This document shows positions 8,408 to 17,274 of a DNA stretch of 64,000 bases, piece after piece. This stretch comes from Allobosea sp. (GTDB taxonomy: Bacteria > Pseudomonadota > Alphaproteobacteria > Rhizobiales > Beijerinckiaceae): positions 124,001 through 188,000 of the forward strand of contig NZ_JAUYTP010000031.1 in the NCBI RefSeq assembly GCF_030695125.1, given 5' to 3'. A program made the translations under genes and the position numbers. How positions within the stretch are numbered: the first letter of the stretch is position 1; every line of letters begins with the position of its first letter. The notes beneath the pieces were generated by a model. The model was not told the origin of the DNA. It searched no databases and was given only the letters and a program-made list of their open reading frames with translations.

Positions 8408-8432
8408 CCTACCTTGGGAGAAGGCAAGCCGT

Positions 8433-9152
8433 ATGCACAGCCCTGTTGCGCTGAAACTGGCGGACCCCATCGTCCCGCAGATCATCCAGATCCTGCGGCA
8501 GGCGATCATCGAGATGCGCCTGAAGCCCGGCGAGGCGCTTTCGGAGAAAGAGGTCGCCCTGCGCTATGGCGTCAGCCGCCAGCCGGTGCGCGAGGCTTTC
8601 ATCAAGCTGGCGGAGGCCGGCCTGCTCCAGGTCCTGCCGAGCCGGGGCACCTATGTCGTCAAGATCTCGGTGCGGGAGGTGCTCAACGCCCGCTTCGTGC
8701 GCGAGGCGATCGAATGCGCGCTGGTGCGCAGCGCCGCCGAACTGATCGATTCAGCCGGCGTGGCGCGGATCGAACAGCTCGTCGCCGACCAGAAGCAGGC
8801 CGCGGAGGCCGGCGATTCAGCTCGCTTCTATGCGCTCGACGAGGCCTTCCACCGCGCCATTGCCGACTGCGTCGAATGCGACCCGGCGCTGCGCGTGGTC
8901 GAGAGCGCGCGCGCCCAGACCGACCGGGTGCGCTATCTCAGCCTGCCGGACGCCTCGCCGCTGGCGCTGCTGATCGCCCAGCACGAGGCCATTCTCGAGG
9001 CCATCAAGGCGCGCGATCCCGAGCGGGCCGAGGCGGCGATGCGGACCCATCTGCGGGAAATCCTGAGCGCGCTGCCGCGCCTGGCCGACCGCTTTCCCGA
9101 CGTGTTCGACCGCAGCGACGTGCCCCCGCATGCGCGGCCGATGCCGGCTTGA
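8433..9152 (+). CDS. GntR family regulator, FCD subfamily
   Basis: Transcription regulator of 239 residues, likely controlling the dctPQM-uxuA operon. Winged HTH at about 15-80 (IIQILRQAIIEMRLKPGEALSE, YGVSRQPVREAFIKLAE, LLQVLPSRGTYVV), then a helical FCD domain with FYALDEAFHRAIADC and a late THLREIL histidine. I prefer the ATG at 8433, which has GGGAGAAGG upstream. The in-frame ATG at 8400 lies inside the putative operator and would add 11 unrelated residues. UxuR-type FCD regulators are known to sense fructuronate or mannonate intermediates, so a similar effector is plausible. Confidence 0.92.
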   Translation: MHSPVALKLADPIVPQIIQILRQAIIEMRLKPGEALSEKEVALRYGVSRQPVREAFIKLAEAGLLQVLPSRGTYVVKISVREVLNARFVREAIECALVRSAAELIDSAGVARIEQLVADQKQAAEAGDSARFYALDEAFHRAIADCVECDPALRVVESARAQTDRVRYLSLPDASPLALLIAQHEAILEAIKARDPERAEAAMRTHLREILSALPRLADRFPDVFDRSDVPPHARPMPA

Positions 9153-9167
9153 GGCTGCAGGCCTTGA

Positions 9168-9380
9168 TCAGCCGATGGAGGGCGGCGGCGCCGTCGCGGC
9201 GTCGAGCCGGGCCACGGTCTCTTCCAGGCTCTCCGCTACGCCGAGCATGAAGTCCTTGCCGAAGGCGATGATCGTGTCCGGCGGCTCGCCCTTGAACGCG
9301 TAGACGACGCTGACCTGGTCGGGGTTGACGTAAACCGGCTTGCCGTCGGCCGGCGAGGTGAACTGGCAGAGCTTGGCCAT
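9168..9380 (-). CDS. small FlbD-like protein of unknown role
   Basis: A 70-residue acidic protein with no signal peptide. Its layout resembles the short FlbD family (flagellar-associated): a GKPVYVNPDQVSVVYA strand pair, then PDTIIAFGKDFMLGVAESLEETVARL ending in a short helix. FlbD proteins lie in flagellar operons, but no flagellar gene is visible here, so this is an orphan. It is convergent with gntR (15-base gap). Its upstream region holds three tandem 14-bp repeats shared with the phosphoketolase promoter region. The ribosome site is weak (GAGAG). Similarity is by eye only. Confidence 0.6.
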   Translation of the reverse strand: MAKLCQFTSPADGKPVYVNPDQVSVVYAFKGEPPDTIIAFGKDFMLGVAESLEETVARLDAATAPPPSIG

Positions 9381-9434
9381 GGAACTCTCGCGATTCGCTG
9401 AAGTTCGTGAGCTATACGACGGACGCGCCGTTCT

Positions 9435-9476
9435 GTTGACCTGTCTCGGTTGACCTGCCTCGGTTGACCTTGCCCC
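9435..9476. repeat. three tandem 14-bp direct repeats
   Basis: Units at 9435-9448, 9449-9462 and 9463-9476 read GTTGACCTGTCTCG, GTTGACCTGCCTCG and GTTGACCTTGCCCC. Each contains GTTGACC, and units 1-2 differ at one base. They lie between the divergent small gene and phosphoketolase, 116 bases upstream of the latter. Possibly iterons for a regulator, or slippage. Confidence 0.7.
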
Positions 9477-9591
9477 GGACCTGCCGGCGGCGCGACCCGC
9501 ATCGTAAAACTTCGAGATCGCTTGCGCTCGATCAGGGCGCGCGGCCAGACGGCGTGGTCCCTTCCGCCGGCAACCGCGAAGGACGCCTCCG

Positions 9592-11991
9592 ATGAGCCAA
9601 GCAACGCCGAGCCCGAGCCCTCTGAGCCCCGAAGAGTTGTCGCTCCTCCACCGCTACTGGAGCGCGGCGAATTACCTCTCGGTCGGCCAAATCTATCTGC
9701 TGGACAATCCGCTGCTGCGCGAGCCGCTGACGCCCGAACACGTCAAGCCGCGCCTGCTCGGTCATTGGGGCACGACACCGGGGCTGAACTTTATCTACGC
9801 CCATCTGAACCGGGTGATCGCGGCGCGCGACCTCGACATGCTCTATGTCTGCGGCCCGGGCCATGGCGGGCCGGGCATGGTCGCCAACACCTATCTCGAA
9901 GGCACCTACAGCGAGACCTATCCCGATATCACGCGGGACGCGGAGGGCCTGCGCAAGCTGTTCCGCCAGTTCTCCTTTCCCGGCGGCATCCCCAGCCATG
10001 CCGCGCCGGAGACGCCGGGCTCGATCCATGAGGGTGGCGAGCTCGGCTATGCGCTGGTTCATGCCTTCGGGGCAGCCTTCGACAATCCCGATCTGATCGT
10101 CGCCTGCGTCGTCGGCGATGGCGAGGCCGAAACCGGGCCGCTCGCCGCCGCCTGGCATTCGAGCAAGTTCCTCGATCCGGTGCATGACGGCGCCGTCCTG
10201 CCGATCCTGCATCTCAACGGCTACAAGATCGCCAACCCGACGATCCTCGCCCGCATGCCGGCCGACGAATTGCGCAGCCTGCTCGTCGGCTATGGCTATG
10301 AGCCCTTCTTCGTCGAGGGCAGCGAGCCGGACCTGATGCACCAGCAGATGGCCGGGACGCTCGACCTGGTCTGCGACCGCATCCGCGCGATCCAGGCGCA
10401 GGCCCGCTCCGGGGCCGGGGTCGCGGGGCGGCCGCGCTGGCCAATGATCGTGCTGCGCAGCCCCAAGGGCTGGACCGGGCCGAAGACCGTCGACGGCAAG
10501 AAGGTCGAGGGCTTCTGGCGCTCGCATCAGGTGCCGATCGCCAATGCACGCGGCAATGCGGAGCATCTGAAGCTGCTCGAAGACTGGATGCGCGGCTATG
10601 CGCCCGAGACGCTGTTCGACGGCGACGGGCGCCTGAAGCCGGAGTTGCAGGCCTTGGCGCCGTCGGGGACACGCCGGATGGGCGCCAATCCCCATGCCAA
10701 TGGCGGACTGCTGAAGCGCGAGCTGAAGCTGCCCGACTATCGCCGCTTCGCCATCGCCCTGCCCGGCCCCGGAGGCGCGGTCGCCGAGGCGACGCGGGTG
10801 ATGGGCAAATTCCTGAAGGACGTCGTCTCGCTCAATGCGGAGGCCCGTAACTTCCGGATCATGGGCCCCGACGAGACGGCGTCAAACCGGCTCGACGCCG
10901 TCTTCGACGTCACCGAGCGCGTCTGGCGGGAGGCGATCCTGCCCGAGGACGTGCATCTCGCGCCGGAGGGCCGTGTCATGGAGGTGCTGAGCGAGCATCT
11001 CTGTCAGGGCTGGCTCGAGGGCTATCTGCTCACCGGCCGGCACGGCCTGTTCTCCTGCTACGAGGCCTTCATCCACATCGTCGATTCGATGGTGAACCAG
11101 CATGCCAAATGGCTGAAGGTCTCGCGCGAGATCCCCTGGCGGCAGCCGATCGCCTCGCTGAACTACCTCCTGACCTCGCATGTCTGGCAGCAGGACCATA
11201 ACGGCTTCAGCCATCAGGATCCCGGTTTCCTCGACCTGATCGCCAACAAGAAGGCCGATACGGCGCGGATCTATCTGCCGCCGGACGCCAACACCCTGCT
11301 CTGGGTCACCGACCACTGCCTGCGGACCTATGACCGCATCAACGTCATCGTCGCCGGCAAGGCCCCGGCGCCGCAATGGCTGAACATCGAAGATGCGGCC
11401 ATCCATGCCGCCGCCGGAATCGGCATCTGGGACTGGGCAGGCAGCGAGCGTCGCGGCGCGCAGCCCGACATCGTCATGGCCTGCGCCGGCGACGTCCCGA
11501 CGATCGAGACGCTGGCCGCCACTGCCCTGCTGCGCGAGGCGCTGCCGCAGCTGTCCATCCGCGTCGTCAACGCGATCGATCTGATGACGCTGCAGAGCCG
11601 CAAGCAGCATCCGCACGGGCTCAGCGACGCTGATTTCGACGCGCTGTTCACAGCGGACAAGCCGGTGATCTTCGCCTTCCACGGCTATCCGCAGCTGATC
11701 CACCGGCTGACCTACAGCCGCGCCAACCATGCCGGCCTGCATGTCCACGGCTACCGCGAGGAAGGCACCACCACGACGCCTTTCGACATGCTGGTGATGA
11801 ACGAGCTCGACCGCTTCCATCTCGCCATCGCGGCCATCGACCGTCTGCCGGAGCTCGGCTCCGATGCGGCGCGGGCGCGGCAGCATTTCCGCGACCGGCT
11901 GATCGCGCATGCGGCCTATATCCGCGAGCATGGCGAGGACATGCCCGAAATCCGCGACTGGCGCTGGCCCCATGAGGGGTCGGCCGGCTGA
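9592..11991 (+). CDS. xfp: xylulose-5-phosphate/fructose-6-phosphate phosphoketolase
   Basis: Thiamine diphosphate enzyme that cleaves xylulose 5-phosphate (and often fructose 6-phosphate) with phosphate to acetyl phosphate plus glyceraldehyde 3-phosphate (or erythrose 4-phosphate). Its 799 residues are the full family length. Motifs seen: [17 protein letters not shown] at 57-73, [15 protein letters not shown] at 90-104, [19 protein letters not shown] at 135-153, the ThDP/Mg region [16 protein letters not shown] at 175-190, and later [12 protein letters not shown] and HGYPQLIH. No acetate kinase or phosphotransacetylase follows, and it appears to be a single-gene unit. The gene on its 3' side converges with a 22-base gap. 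Confidence 0.97.
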   Translation: MSQATPSPSPLSPEELSLLHRYWSAANYLSVGQIYLLDNPLLREPLTPEHVKPRLLGHWGTTPGLNFIYAHLNRVIAARDLDMLYVCGPGHGGPGMVANTYLEGTYSETYPDITRDAEGLRKLFRQFSFPGGIPSHAAPETPGSIHEGGELGYALVHAFGAAFDNPDLIVACVVGDGEAETGPLAAAWHSSKFLDPVHDGAVLPILHLNGYKIANPTILARMPADELRSLLVGYGYEPFFVEGSEPDLMHQQMAGTLDLVCDRIRAIQAQARSGAGVAGRPRWPMIVLRSPKGWTGPKTVDGKKVEGFWRSHQVPIANARGNAEHLKLLEDWMRGYAPETLFDGDGRLKPELQALAPSGTRRMGANPHANGGLLKRELKLPDYRRFAIALPGPGGAVAEATRVMGKFLKDVVSLNAEARNFRIMGPDETASNRLDAVFDVTERVWREAILPEDVHLAPEGRVMEVLSEHLCQGWLEGYLLTGRHGLFSCYEAFIHIVDSMVNQHAKWLKVSREIPWRQPIASLNYLLTSHVWQQDHNGFSHQDPGFLDLIANKKADTARIYLPPDANTLLWVTDHCLRTYDRINVIVAGKAPAPQWLNIEDAAIHAAAGIGIWDWAGSERRGAQPDIVMACAGDVPTIETLAATALLREALPQLSIRVVNAIDLMTLQSRKQHPHGLSDADFDALFTADKPVIFAFHGYPQLIHRLTYSRANHAGLHVHGYREEGTTTTPFDMLVMNELDRFHLAIAAIDRLPELGSDAARARQHFRDRLIAHAAYIREHGEDMPEIRDWRWPHEGSAG

Positions 11992-12013
11992 GGCAGGCGA
12001 GGAGGCCCAGCCG

Positions 12014-12625
12014 TCAGGCGCGCGTGTCGGTTTTGGGTGTGTCCTCGGCTTGCAAGGCGCTTCGGAACGCGTCGAGCCTGGCGCGATAGCCTTCGGCATC
12101 GCCATATTCGAGGAATTCATGGTAGCGTCGGTGAGGATCGCTGACGCGCAGCGCGTGCTTGATCGGACACCAGTATTGCTCGGTGCGGCTTCCGATTTCG
12201 CGGACATAAGCGACGACGCCGTTCGCATAGCTGCAATACAGGCAGTTCAGCGCCTCGATCCAGTTGAGGTACTTCAGATGGCGCCTGTCGAGCGAGATGT
12301 AGGCGCTCCGGCGGACACGGGGGATGCCATAGGCCCGAAAACAGACCGCCTGGTAGAGGCTCGCCCAGGCATCGAGCAGAGCCATCGGGATGATCAGCGA
12401 GTAGATCACCGGCGCCGTCAGGATGGTCAGCAGGGCGGAGCGCCTGAGGAAGCTCGCCACGCCCAGACGCAGACGCCGGTGGTCAAGAGCGATGCCCTTC
12501 TCGAAAGCGACGATGCGCTTTCTGACCTCCCAGCCCAACACCTTGCGACGCGCCTCGATCTCACGATCGAGCTCTCCCTGGAGACGAACGATCTCGCTGG
12601 CGATCTCCTCCATGCGGATTGTCAT
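12014..12625 (-). CDS. uncharacterised membrane protein with conserved Cys motifs
   Basis: A 203-residue protein I cannot assign to a function. An N-terminal helix (MEEIASEIVRLQGELDREIE, likely coiled coil) is followed by a basic stretch, a hydrophobic segment near 55-80 (LLTILTAPVIYSLIIPMALLDAWASLYQAV), then a well-ordered region containing YLNWIEALNCLYCSYANGV and TEQYWCPIKH. The CxxC plus a later CP and H could bind a metal or heme; this is a guess. It resembles a family of hypothetical proteins I recall from proteobacteria. The start at 12625 was chosen because an upstream in-frame extension is low-complexity; its Shine-Dalgarno lies inside a hairpin. Confidence 0.75.
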   Translation of the reverse strand: MTIRMEEIASEIVRLQGELDREIEARRKVLGWEVRKRIVAFEKGIALDHRRLRLGVASFLRRSALLTILTAPVIYSLIIPMALLDAWASLYQAVCFRAYGIPRVRRSAYISLDRRHLKYLNWIEALNCLYCSYANGVVAYVREIGSRTEQYWCPIKHALRVSDPHRRYHEFLEYGDAEGYRARLDAFRSALQAEDTPKTDTRA

Positions 12626-12641
12626 GAGGCGAACACGCCTC
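12626..12641 (-). promoter_or_regulatory. hairpin covering the ribosome binding site
   Basis: On the minus strand the message reads GAGGCG-TGTT-CGCCTC directly before the ATG at 12625. The 5' arm holds part of the only Shine-Dalgarno (GGGAGG), so folding would hide it. The 6-bp stem is perfect. Confidence 0.5.
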
Positions 12642-12989
12642 CCGTGACCGGCAAGCGGCAAACGGGCCCCATGAGCAGGGAACGGAGCAGGCTTGTCATC
12701 GTGGCGTCCTTTGGTGAGGGCGCCGGGCCGGCGCATCGCACAGGGCGGCGCGGCCGGGCGAACGCGGTTGCGGCATGGGGGCAGGACGAATGTGTGGTTC
12801 GCGGGAGACCAGGCTCCTTGAATGACCGCCCCTGCGGTGACCGTATCATCATATGCCGGCAACGTCGCATCGGCGAGCGTGCGGGCGGGAGGAAACTCTG
12901 CCGCGCGGGCGCAGGGCTGACCGGCCGCGGCATCGCGCGCGCGGCTTTGGCGATGTCAAAACGCGGCGCTTCATAGTATCGGGAGCGGC
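12642..12989. other. 348-base divergent intergenic region
   Basis: Lies between the uncharacterised membrane protein (-) and the cardiolipin synthase-like gene (+). It must hold promoters for both. I see no RNA gene, no repeat and no convincing -35/-10 pair; the open frames here have no recognisable content. Confidence 0.5.
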
Positions 12990-14414
12990 ATGGATCCCGC
13001 CGCGCTGCTCGCCTCCCTCGCCGCTCACGGCCCGCTGCTGCTGACGGCGATCCATGTCGCCACCGCCGGCACGGTGACGATCCACGCCCTGCTGCGCAAA
13101 CGCGACGTGCCGGCCGCAATCGGCTGGATCGGGCTGGCCTGGCTGTCGCCCTTCTTCGGGCCGCTGCTCTATCTCGGTTTCGGCATCAACCGCGTGAAAC
13201 GGCGGGCGCGGCGTCTGCGTGGCGTCGACGAAAGCGGCACGGCGCGCCACCGGGCGCTCGCGCCTGCCGGTCCGACCGGCAGTCTCGAGCGGGCGGTCGG
13301 CCGCATCACCCGTTCGGCGACCGAGCTCGGCACGGTTTGTGCCGTGCTGGAATGCGGCGACGAGGCCTATCCGCGGATGCTGGCGGCGATCGAGGCCGCG
13401 ACCTCCAGCGTGGCGCTCTCGACCTTCATCTTCCGCACCGACCCGCTCGGCCAGAGCTTCATCGCGGCGCTGGTGCGGGCGCATCGCCGCGGCGTGGCGG
13501 TGCGCGTCCTGATCGACGGCTTCGGCGGCGGCTTCCTGTTCTCGCGCGCCTATCACGCACTGAGACGCGAGGGCGTGCCGGCGGCACGCTACCTGCATTC
13601 CCTGCTGCCATGGAAGATGCCGCTGCTCGATCTGCGCCTGCACAAGAAGATCCTGCTGATCGACGGCCGGACCGCCTTTCTCGGCGGGCTCAACATCGGC
13701 GCCGAGAATGTCCTGGCGACGCGGCCGCGCGAGCCGGTGCGCGATGTCCACTTCATCGTCGAGGGGCCGGTCGTCCGGCAGGTCATGGAGAGCTTCCAGG
13801 ACGACTGGGCCTTCTCGACCGGCGAGCTGCTCGACGGGGCCCTCTGGCTGCCGGTAACGCATGCGGCTGGCACGGCGCCGGCGCGGGTGATCTCCTCGGG
13901 GCCCGACCAGAGCGTCGACCAGCTGATGCTGGTGCTGCTCTCGGCGATCAACGCCGCCGCATCCTCGCTGCGCATCGCGACGCCCTATTTCCTGCCCGAC
14001 GAGCAGGTCATCACGGCGCTGCAGCTGGCGGCGCTGCGGGGTGTCGAGGTCGATGTCGTGATCCCGGCCCGCAACAACCACCGGCTGATGGGGTGGGCGA
14101 TGCAGGCCCATATCCGGCCCCTCCTCAAGGCCGGATGCCGGATCTGGCGCTCGCCTGCGCCGTTCGACCATTCCAAGCTCGTCACCATGGACGAGCATTG
14201 GTGCCTGATCGGCAGCGCCAACTGGGATGCGCGCAGCCTTCGCCTCAACTTCGAGATCACGATGGAGCTTTATGCCGCCGATCTGGCCAAACGCATCGGC
14301 GGCCTGATCGACGCCAAGCGCGGCGCCCTTGTGACGCTGGAGCAGATCGACGCGCGGTGGCCGATCGTGAAAATTCGTGATGCGGCTGCCAGGCTGCTGA
14401 TGCCCTATCTGTGA
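12990..14414 (+). CDS. cardiolipin synthase-like phospholipase D family protein
   Basis: Membrane-bound phosphatidyltransferase-type enzyme of 474 residues. It has two N-terminal membrane segments (about 12-32 and 40-64, the PLDc_N pattern with GWIGLAWLSPFFGPLLYLGFG) and two HKD catalytic motifs: H218-K220-D225 (HKKILLIDG, followed by GGLNIG) and H394-K396-D401 (HSKLVTMDE, followed by GSANWD). This is the layout of bacterial ClsA, which joins phosphatidylglycerol molecules into cardiolipin. It is followed 19 bases later by an EEP-family phosphodiesterase, a pairing that suggests one operon for phospholipid work. Another transphosphatidylation substrate cannot be excluded. Confidence 0.9.
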   Translation: MDPAALLASLAAHGPLLLTAIHVATAGTVTIHALLRKRDVPAAIGWIGLAWLSPFFGPLLYLGFGINRVKRRARRLRGVDESGTARHRALAPAGPTGSLERAVGRITRSATELGTVCAVLECGDEAYPRMLAAIEAATSSVALSTFIFRTDPLGQSFIAALVRAHRRGVAVRVLIDGFGGGFLFSRAYHALRREGVPAARYLHSLLPWKMPLLDLRLHKKILLIDGRTAFLGGLNIGAENVLATRPREPVRDVHFIVEGPVVRQVMESFQDDWAFSTGELLDGALWLPVTHAAGTAPARVISSGPDQSVDQLMLVLLSAINAAASSLRIATPYFLPDEQVITALQLAALRGVEVDVVIPARNNHRLMGWAMQAHIRPLLKAGCRIWRSPAPFDHSKLVTMDEHWCLIGSANWDARSLRLNFEITMELYAADLAKRIGGLIDAKRGALVTLEQIDARWPIVKIRDAAARLLMPYL

Positions 14415-14433
14415 TGGTGATGAGCGAGGTCGC

Positions 14434-15156
14434 GTGAAGGTCGCATCCTACAATATCCATAAATGCCGTGGCACCGACCGTCGCGTCAGACCGGACCGGA
14501 TCGTCTCGGTGCTGGCGGAAATCGGCGCCGACCTGGTGGCGCTGCAGGAGGTCGATCGGCGCTTCGGGCAGCGCACCGGCCTGCTCGACCCCGCCGCGAT
14601 CCTGCGCGAGACGGGGCTGCATCTCCTGGTTCAGTCTGACGTCGTCGACGGCCATGGCTGGCATGGCAATGCCCTGCTGGTGCGCGGTGAGCCCCTCTCC
14701 TACCGGCGCTTTCGCCTGAAGCTGCCCGGCATCGAACCGCGCGGCGCGGTGGTCGCCGAACTCGACCTCGGCGAGGGGCGCTTTCGCGTCATCGCGGCCC
14801 ATCTGGGCCTGCTGCGGCGCTCGCGCGTCGACCAGGCGACGACGCTGCTGCACGCCTTCCTCGAACTCACCCCGATGCCGACGATCCTGCTCGGCGACTT
14901 CAACGAATGGCGCCGCGGCCGCCGCTCGGCTCTGGATGTGCTCGTCCCGCATTTCGCCGATATGAAGCACCCGCCGAGCTTTCCCTCGCGCCGGCCGATG
15001 CTGCCGCTCGACCGCATCCTGGCCTGGCCGGAAGGTCTGATCTCCGAACTTGCGATCCATGACAGCACGCTGGCGCGCAAGGCGTCGGACCACCTGCCGC
15101 TGACGGCGCGGATCGACATCTCGCGGTGGCAGGCCGGGCTGGAAAGCGCCGCCTGA
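14434..15156 (+). CDS. endonuclease/exonuclease/phosphatase (EEP) family protein
   Basis: A 240-residue metal-dependent phosphodiesterase of the EEP fold. Motifs in order: VASYNIHKCRG at 3-13, LVALQEVD with the metal glutamate at 39, VIAAHLGLLRRSRVDQA near 122-138, ILLGDFNEWRRG near 152, and SDHLPLTARI at the C-terminus. The GTG start at 14434 has AGCGAGG five bases upstream, and the family N-terminus begins exactly there. It has no signal peptide. Members cut nucleic acids, phosphoinositides or sphingomyelin; its partner PLD gene favours a lipid role, but the sequence does not decide. Confidence 0.88.
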   Translation: MKVASYNIHKCRGTDRRVRPDRIVSVLAEIGADLVALQEVDRRFGQRTGLLDPAAILRETGLHLLVQSDVVDGHGWHGNALLVRGEPLSYRRFRLKLPGIEPRGAVVAELDLGEGRFRVIAAHLGLLRRSRVDQATTLLHAFLELTPMPTILLGDFNEWRRGRRSALDVLVPHFADMKHPPSFPSRRPMLPLDRILAWPEGLISELAIHDSTLARKASDHLPLTARIDISRWQAGLESAA

Positions 15157-15180
15157 GGCAGCGTGGCGACCGGCTCAGGC
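15151..15180. terminator. inverted repeat across convergent stop codons
   Basis: GCCTGAG (15151-15157) and CTCAGGC (15174-15180) form a 7-bp stem spanning the stops of the EEP gene and the convergent P-type ATPase gene. There is no T-run. The same geometry recurs at 22437-22470, so it could be a weak bidirectional terminator or a by-product of two Ala-TGA endings. Confidence 0.3.
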
Positions 15181-17124
15181 CGCCTTGCCGGTGGCCGGGG
15201 CTTTGGCGGCGACCGGGGTTTCGTCCTCGCCCCGCGGCAGCATGCGCGCCGAATTGCCGAGGAACACCAGTTCCGAACCGACATGGATGAAGGCGGCGAT
15301 GACCGGGTTGAGGAAGCCGGTCGCGGCGAGAGCGATGCCGATCGCGTCGACGGTGAGCGTTCCCGCGAAATTCTGCCAGATCACCGTCCGCGTTCGCCGC
15401 GCGATCAGCAGCGTGTCGACGAGCTTCAGCAGGTCGTTGCCGATCAGGATGATGTCGGCACTGTCCTTGGCGATGTCCGTGCCGGCGCCCATGGCGATGC
15501 CGAGGCTTGCGGCCGTGAGGGCTGGCGCGTCGTTGACGCCGTCGCCGACCATTCCGACGACGCGGCCCTCTTTGACCAGCGCACGCACGCGCAACAGCTT
15601 GTCCTGGGGAAGCATGTCACCGACCGCCTCGGCGATCCCGATCTCGCGCGCGACGCTCGTCGCAACCGCGGCCGTATCACCCGAGAACAGCAGGGTCCTG
15701 ACGCCGATGGCCGCGAGCGCCGCCATCGCCGCCTTCGCCTCGGGACGCAGGGCGTCGGCGACGATGATCTCGCCGATGAAGCGCCCATCCGCCGCGACCA
15801 CGATATCCGAGCCGATCACCGGGTGGTCGCGCCCCGGCACCGCGACGCCGGCTTCCTCCAGCAGCGCCCGGTTCCCGACCAGCACCGTGCGGCCCTCGAC
15901 CACCGCGGTGATCCCGCGCGCCACCTTGAACTCGGCCGATGATGGCTCCGGCACCGACAGGCCCCGCGCGCTCGCCTCCTCGACGACGGCGCGGGCGAGC
16001 GGATGCTCGGAACGCATCTCCGCGGCCGCCGTCAGGCGCAGCAGTTCGAGCGGATCGACGCCCGGCGCCGGCAGGATCTGCTCGACGCCCGGCGCGCCCA
16101 GCGTCAGCGTGCCTGTCTTGTCGAGGACGAGGGTGTCGACGCGCCCGAGCGTTTCGAGATGGATGCCGCCCTTGATGATCGCGCCCAGGCGCGCCGCGCG
16201 GCCGATCCCGCCGAGGATCGCGATCGGTGTGCCCGCCGCAATGCCGCAGGCTCCGGCGACGATGATCACCGAGATCGTGTCGCGCATGTCGCGCGTGATC
16301 AGCCAGGTCAGGGCAGCGCAGATCGCCGCAACGTAGACCAGGTAGCCGGCGAGCCGGTCGGCGAGCTTCTGCACCGGCGCACGGCTGTGCTCGGCCGCCT
16401 CGACCGCCTCGATGATCTGGCCATAGCTGGTATCGCGGCCGACGCGCTCGACCCGGATCTCGAGCGCGCCCATGTGGTTGATCGACCCGGCATAAACCGC
16501 CCCGCCCACCGTCTTGTCGACGGGCATGGACTCGCCGGTGATGCGGGACTGGTCGACCGAGGAAAATCCGGCGACGACGTCGCCGTCGACGGGAAGCTTC
16601 TCGCCGGGATTGACCAGCACGATGTCGCCGAGCGCCACCTCGTCGACCGGCACCATCACCGTGTCGCCGCCGCGCCGGATGCGCGCCTCGCGCGGGATGA
16701 AGGCGACGAGATCGCCGATCGCACGACGGCCGCGGGCGATCGTCAGATGCTCGAGTTCCTCGGCGACGAGGACGAAGAGGGTGACGACGAGCGCCGTGAA
16801 GATCTCGGCGATCGCGGCTGCGGCGACGATGGCGATGAGCATGGAGAGTTCCATGGTCATGCGCCGCGCGAGCAGATTGGCGAGCGCCTCCCGCAGCACC
16901 GGCCAGACGCTGAAGGCGAGCGCCAGCAGCCCGATCACGCTGACCTGCTCAACGGGCTCGTAGACGCGGAACCAGACGGCCGCGGCCCCCAGCGCCGCGA
17001 TCGCGATGCGGATGACCGCAACAGGTTCGAACGGGTCGTGTTGATGAACGTCGTCGTGAGCCCGGCGTCGCGCGCCTGGCACGGGCCGCTCCGGTATGGC
17101 GGCTTGGCTGTCGAGCGTCGCCAT
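15175..17124 (-). CDS. P-type (P1B-like) cation-translocating ATPase, altered CPx motif
   Basis: Membrane pump of about 649 residues from the ATG at 17124, which has GGAGG nine bases upstream. Catalytic parts are intact: TGES near 196-199, phosphorylated Asp in DKTGTLT at 335, SEHPLA near 372 and GDGVNDAP at 527. The layout fits P1B heavy-metal pumps, but there is no N-terminal heavy-metal domain; instead there is a short His-rich stretch (HDDVHQHD). The membrane motif that is normally CPC or SPC reads GACGIAAGTP, with Cys 293 and no proline. P1B metal choice depends on that motif, so the cargo is unclear. It stands alone, without a copZ or merR-type gene nearby. Confidence 0.88.
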   Translation of the reverse strand: MATLDSQAAIPERPVPGARRRAHDDVHQHDPFEPVAVIRIAIAALGAAAVWFRVYEPVEQVSVIGLLALAFSVWPVLREALANLLARRMTMELSMLIAIVAAAAIAEIFTALVVTLFVLVAEELEHLTIARGRRAIGDLVAFIPREARIRRGGDTVMVPVDEVALGDIVLVNPGEKLPVDGDVVAGFSSVDQSRITGESMPVDKTVGGAVYAGSINHMGALEIRVERVGRDTSYGQIIEAVEAAEHSRAPVQKLADRLAGYLVYVAAICAALTWLITRDMRDTISVIIVAGACGIAAGTPIAILGGIGRAARLGAIIKGGIHLETLGRVDTLVLDKTGTLTLGAPGVEQILPAPGVDPLELLRLTAAAEMRSEHPLARAVVEEASARGLSVPEPSSAEFKVARGITAVVEGRTVLVGNRALLEEAGVAVPGRDHPVIGSDIVVAADGRFIGEIIVADALRPEAKAAMAALAAIGVRTLLFSGDTAAVATSVAREIGIAEAVGDMLPQDKLLRVRALVKEGRVVGMVGDGVNDAPALTAASLGIAMGAGTDIAKDSADIILIGNDLLKLVDTLLIARRTRTVIWQNFAGTLTVDAIGIALAATGFLNPVIAAFIHVGSELVFLGNSARMLPRGEDETPVAAKAPATGKAA

Positions 17125-17274
17125 GGGATGCATCCTCCGCTTCGGCGGCCGCCTGGCCGCCATGACCCGTGCCGCGTCGGACGATGCCTCCGGCAACGCT
17201 AGCCCGGCCGGCGCAGCGCCGCCTTGCGAAGGATCAATCCCGGCCAGAGCTGTCGGGAGGCCGGGTCGCCGGGG

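Noticed and set aside
15151..15180. GCCTGAG/CTCAGGC inverted repeats at 15151-15180 and 22437-22470 as a shared regulatory element
   Set aside because: Both span convergent genes that end in GCC TGA, so the symmetry may simply come from the stop codons; kept only as weak terminator candidates.
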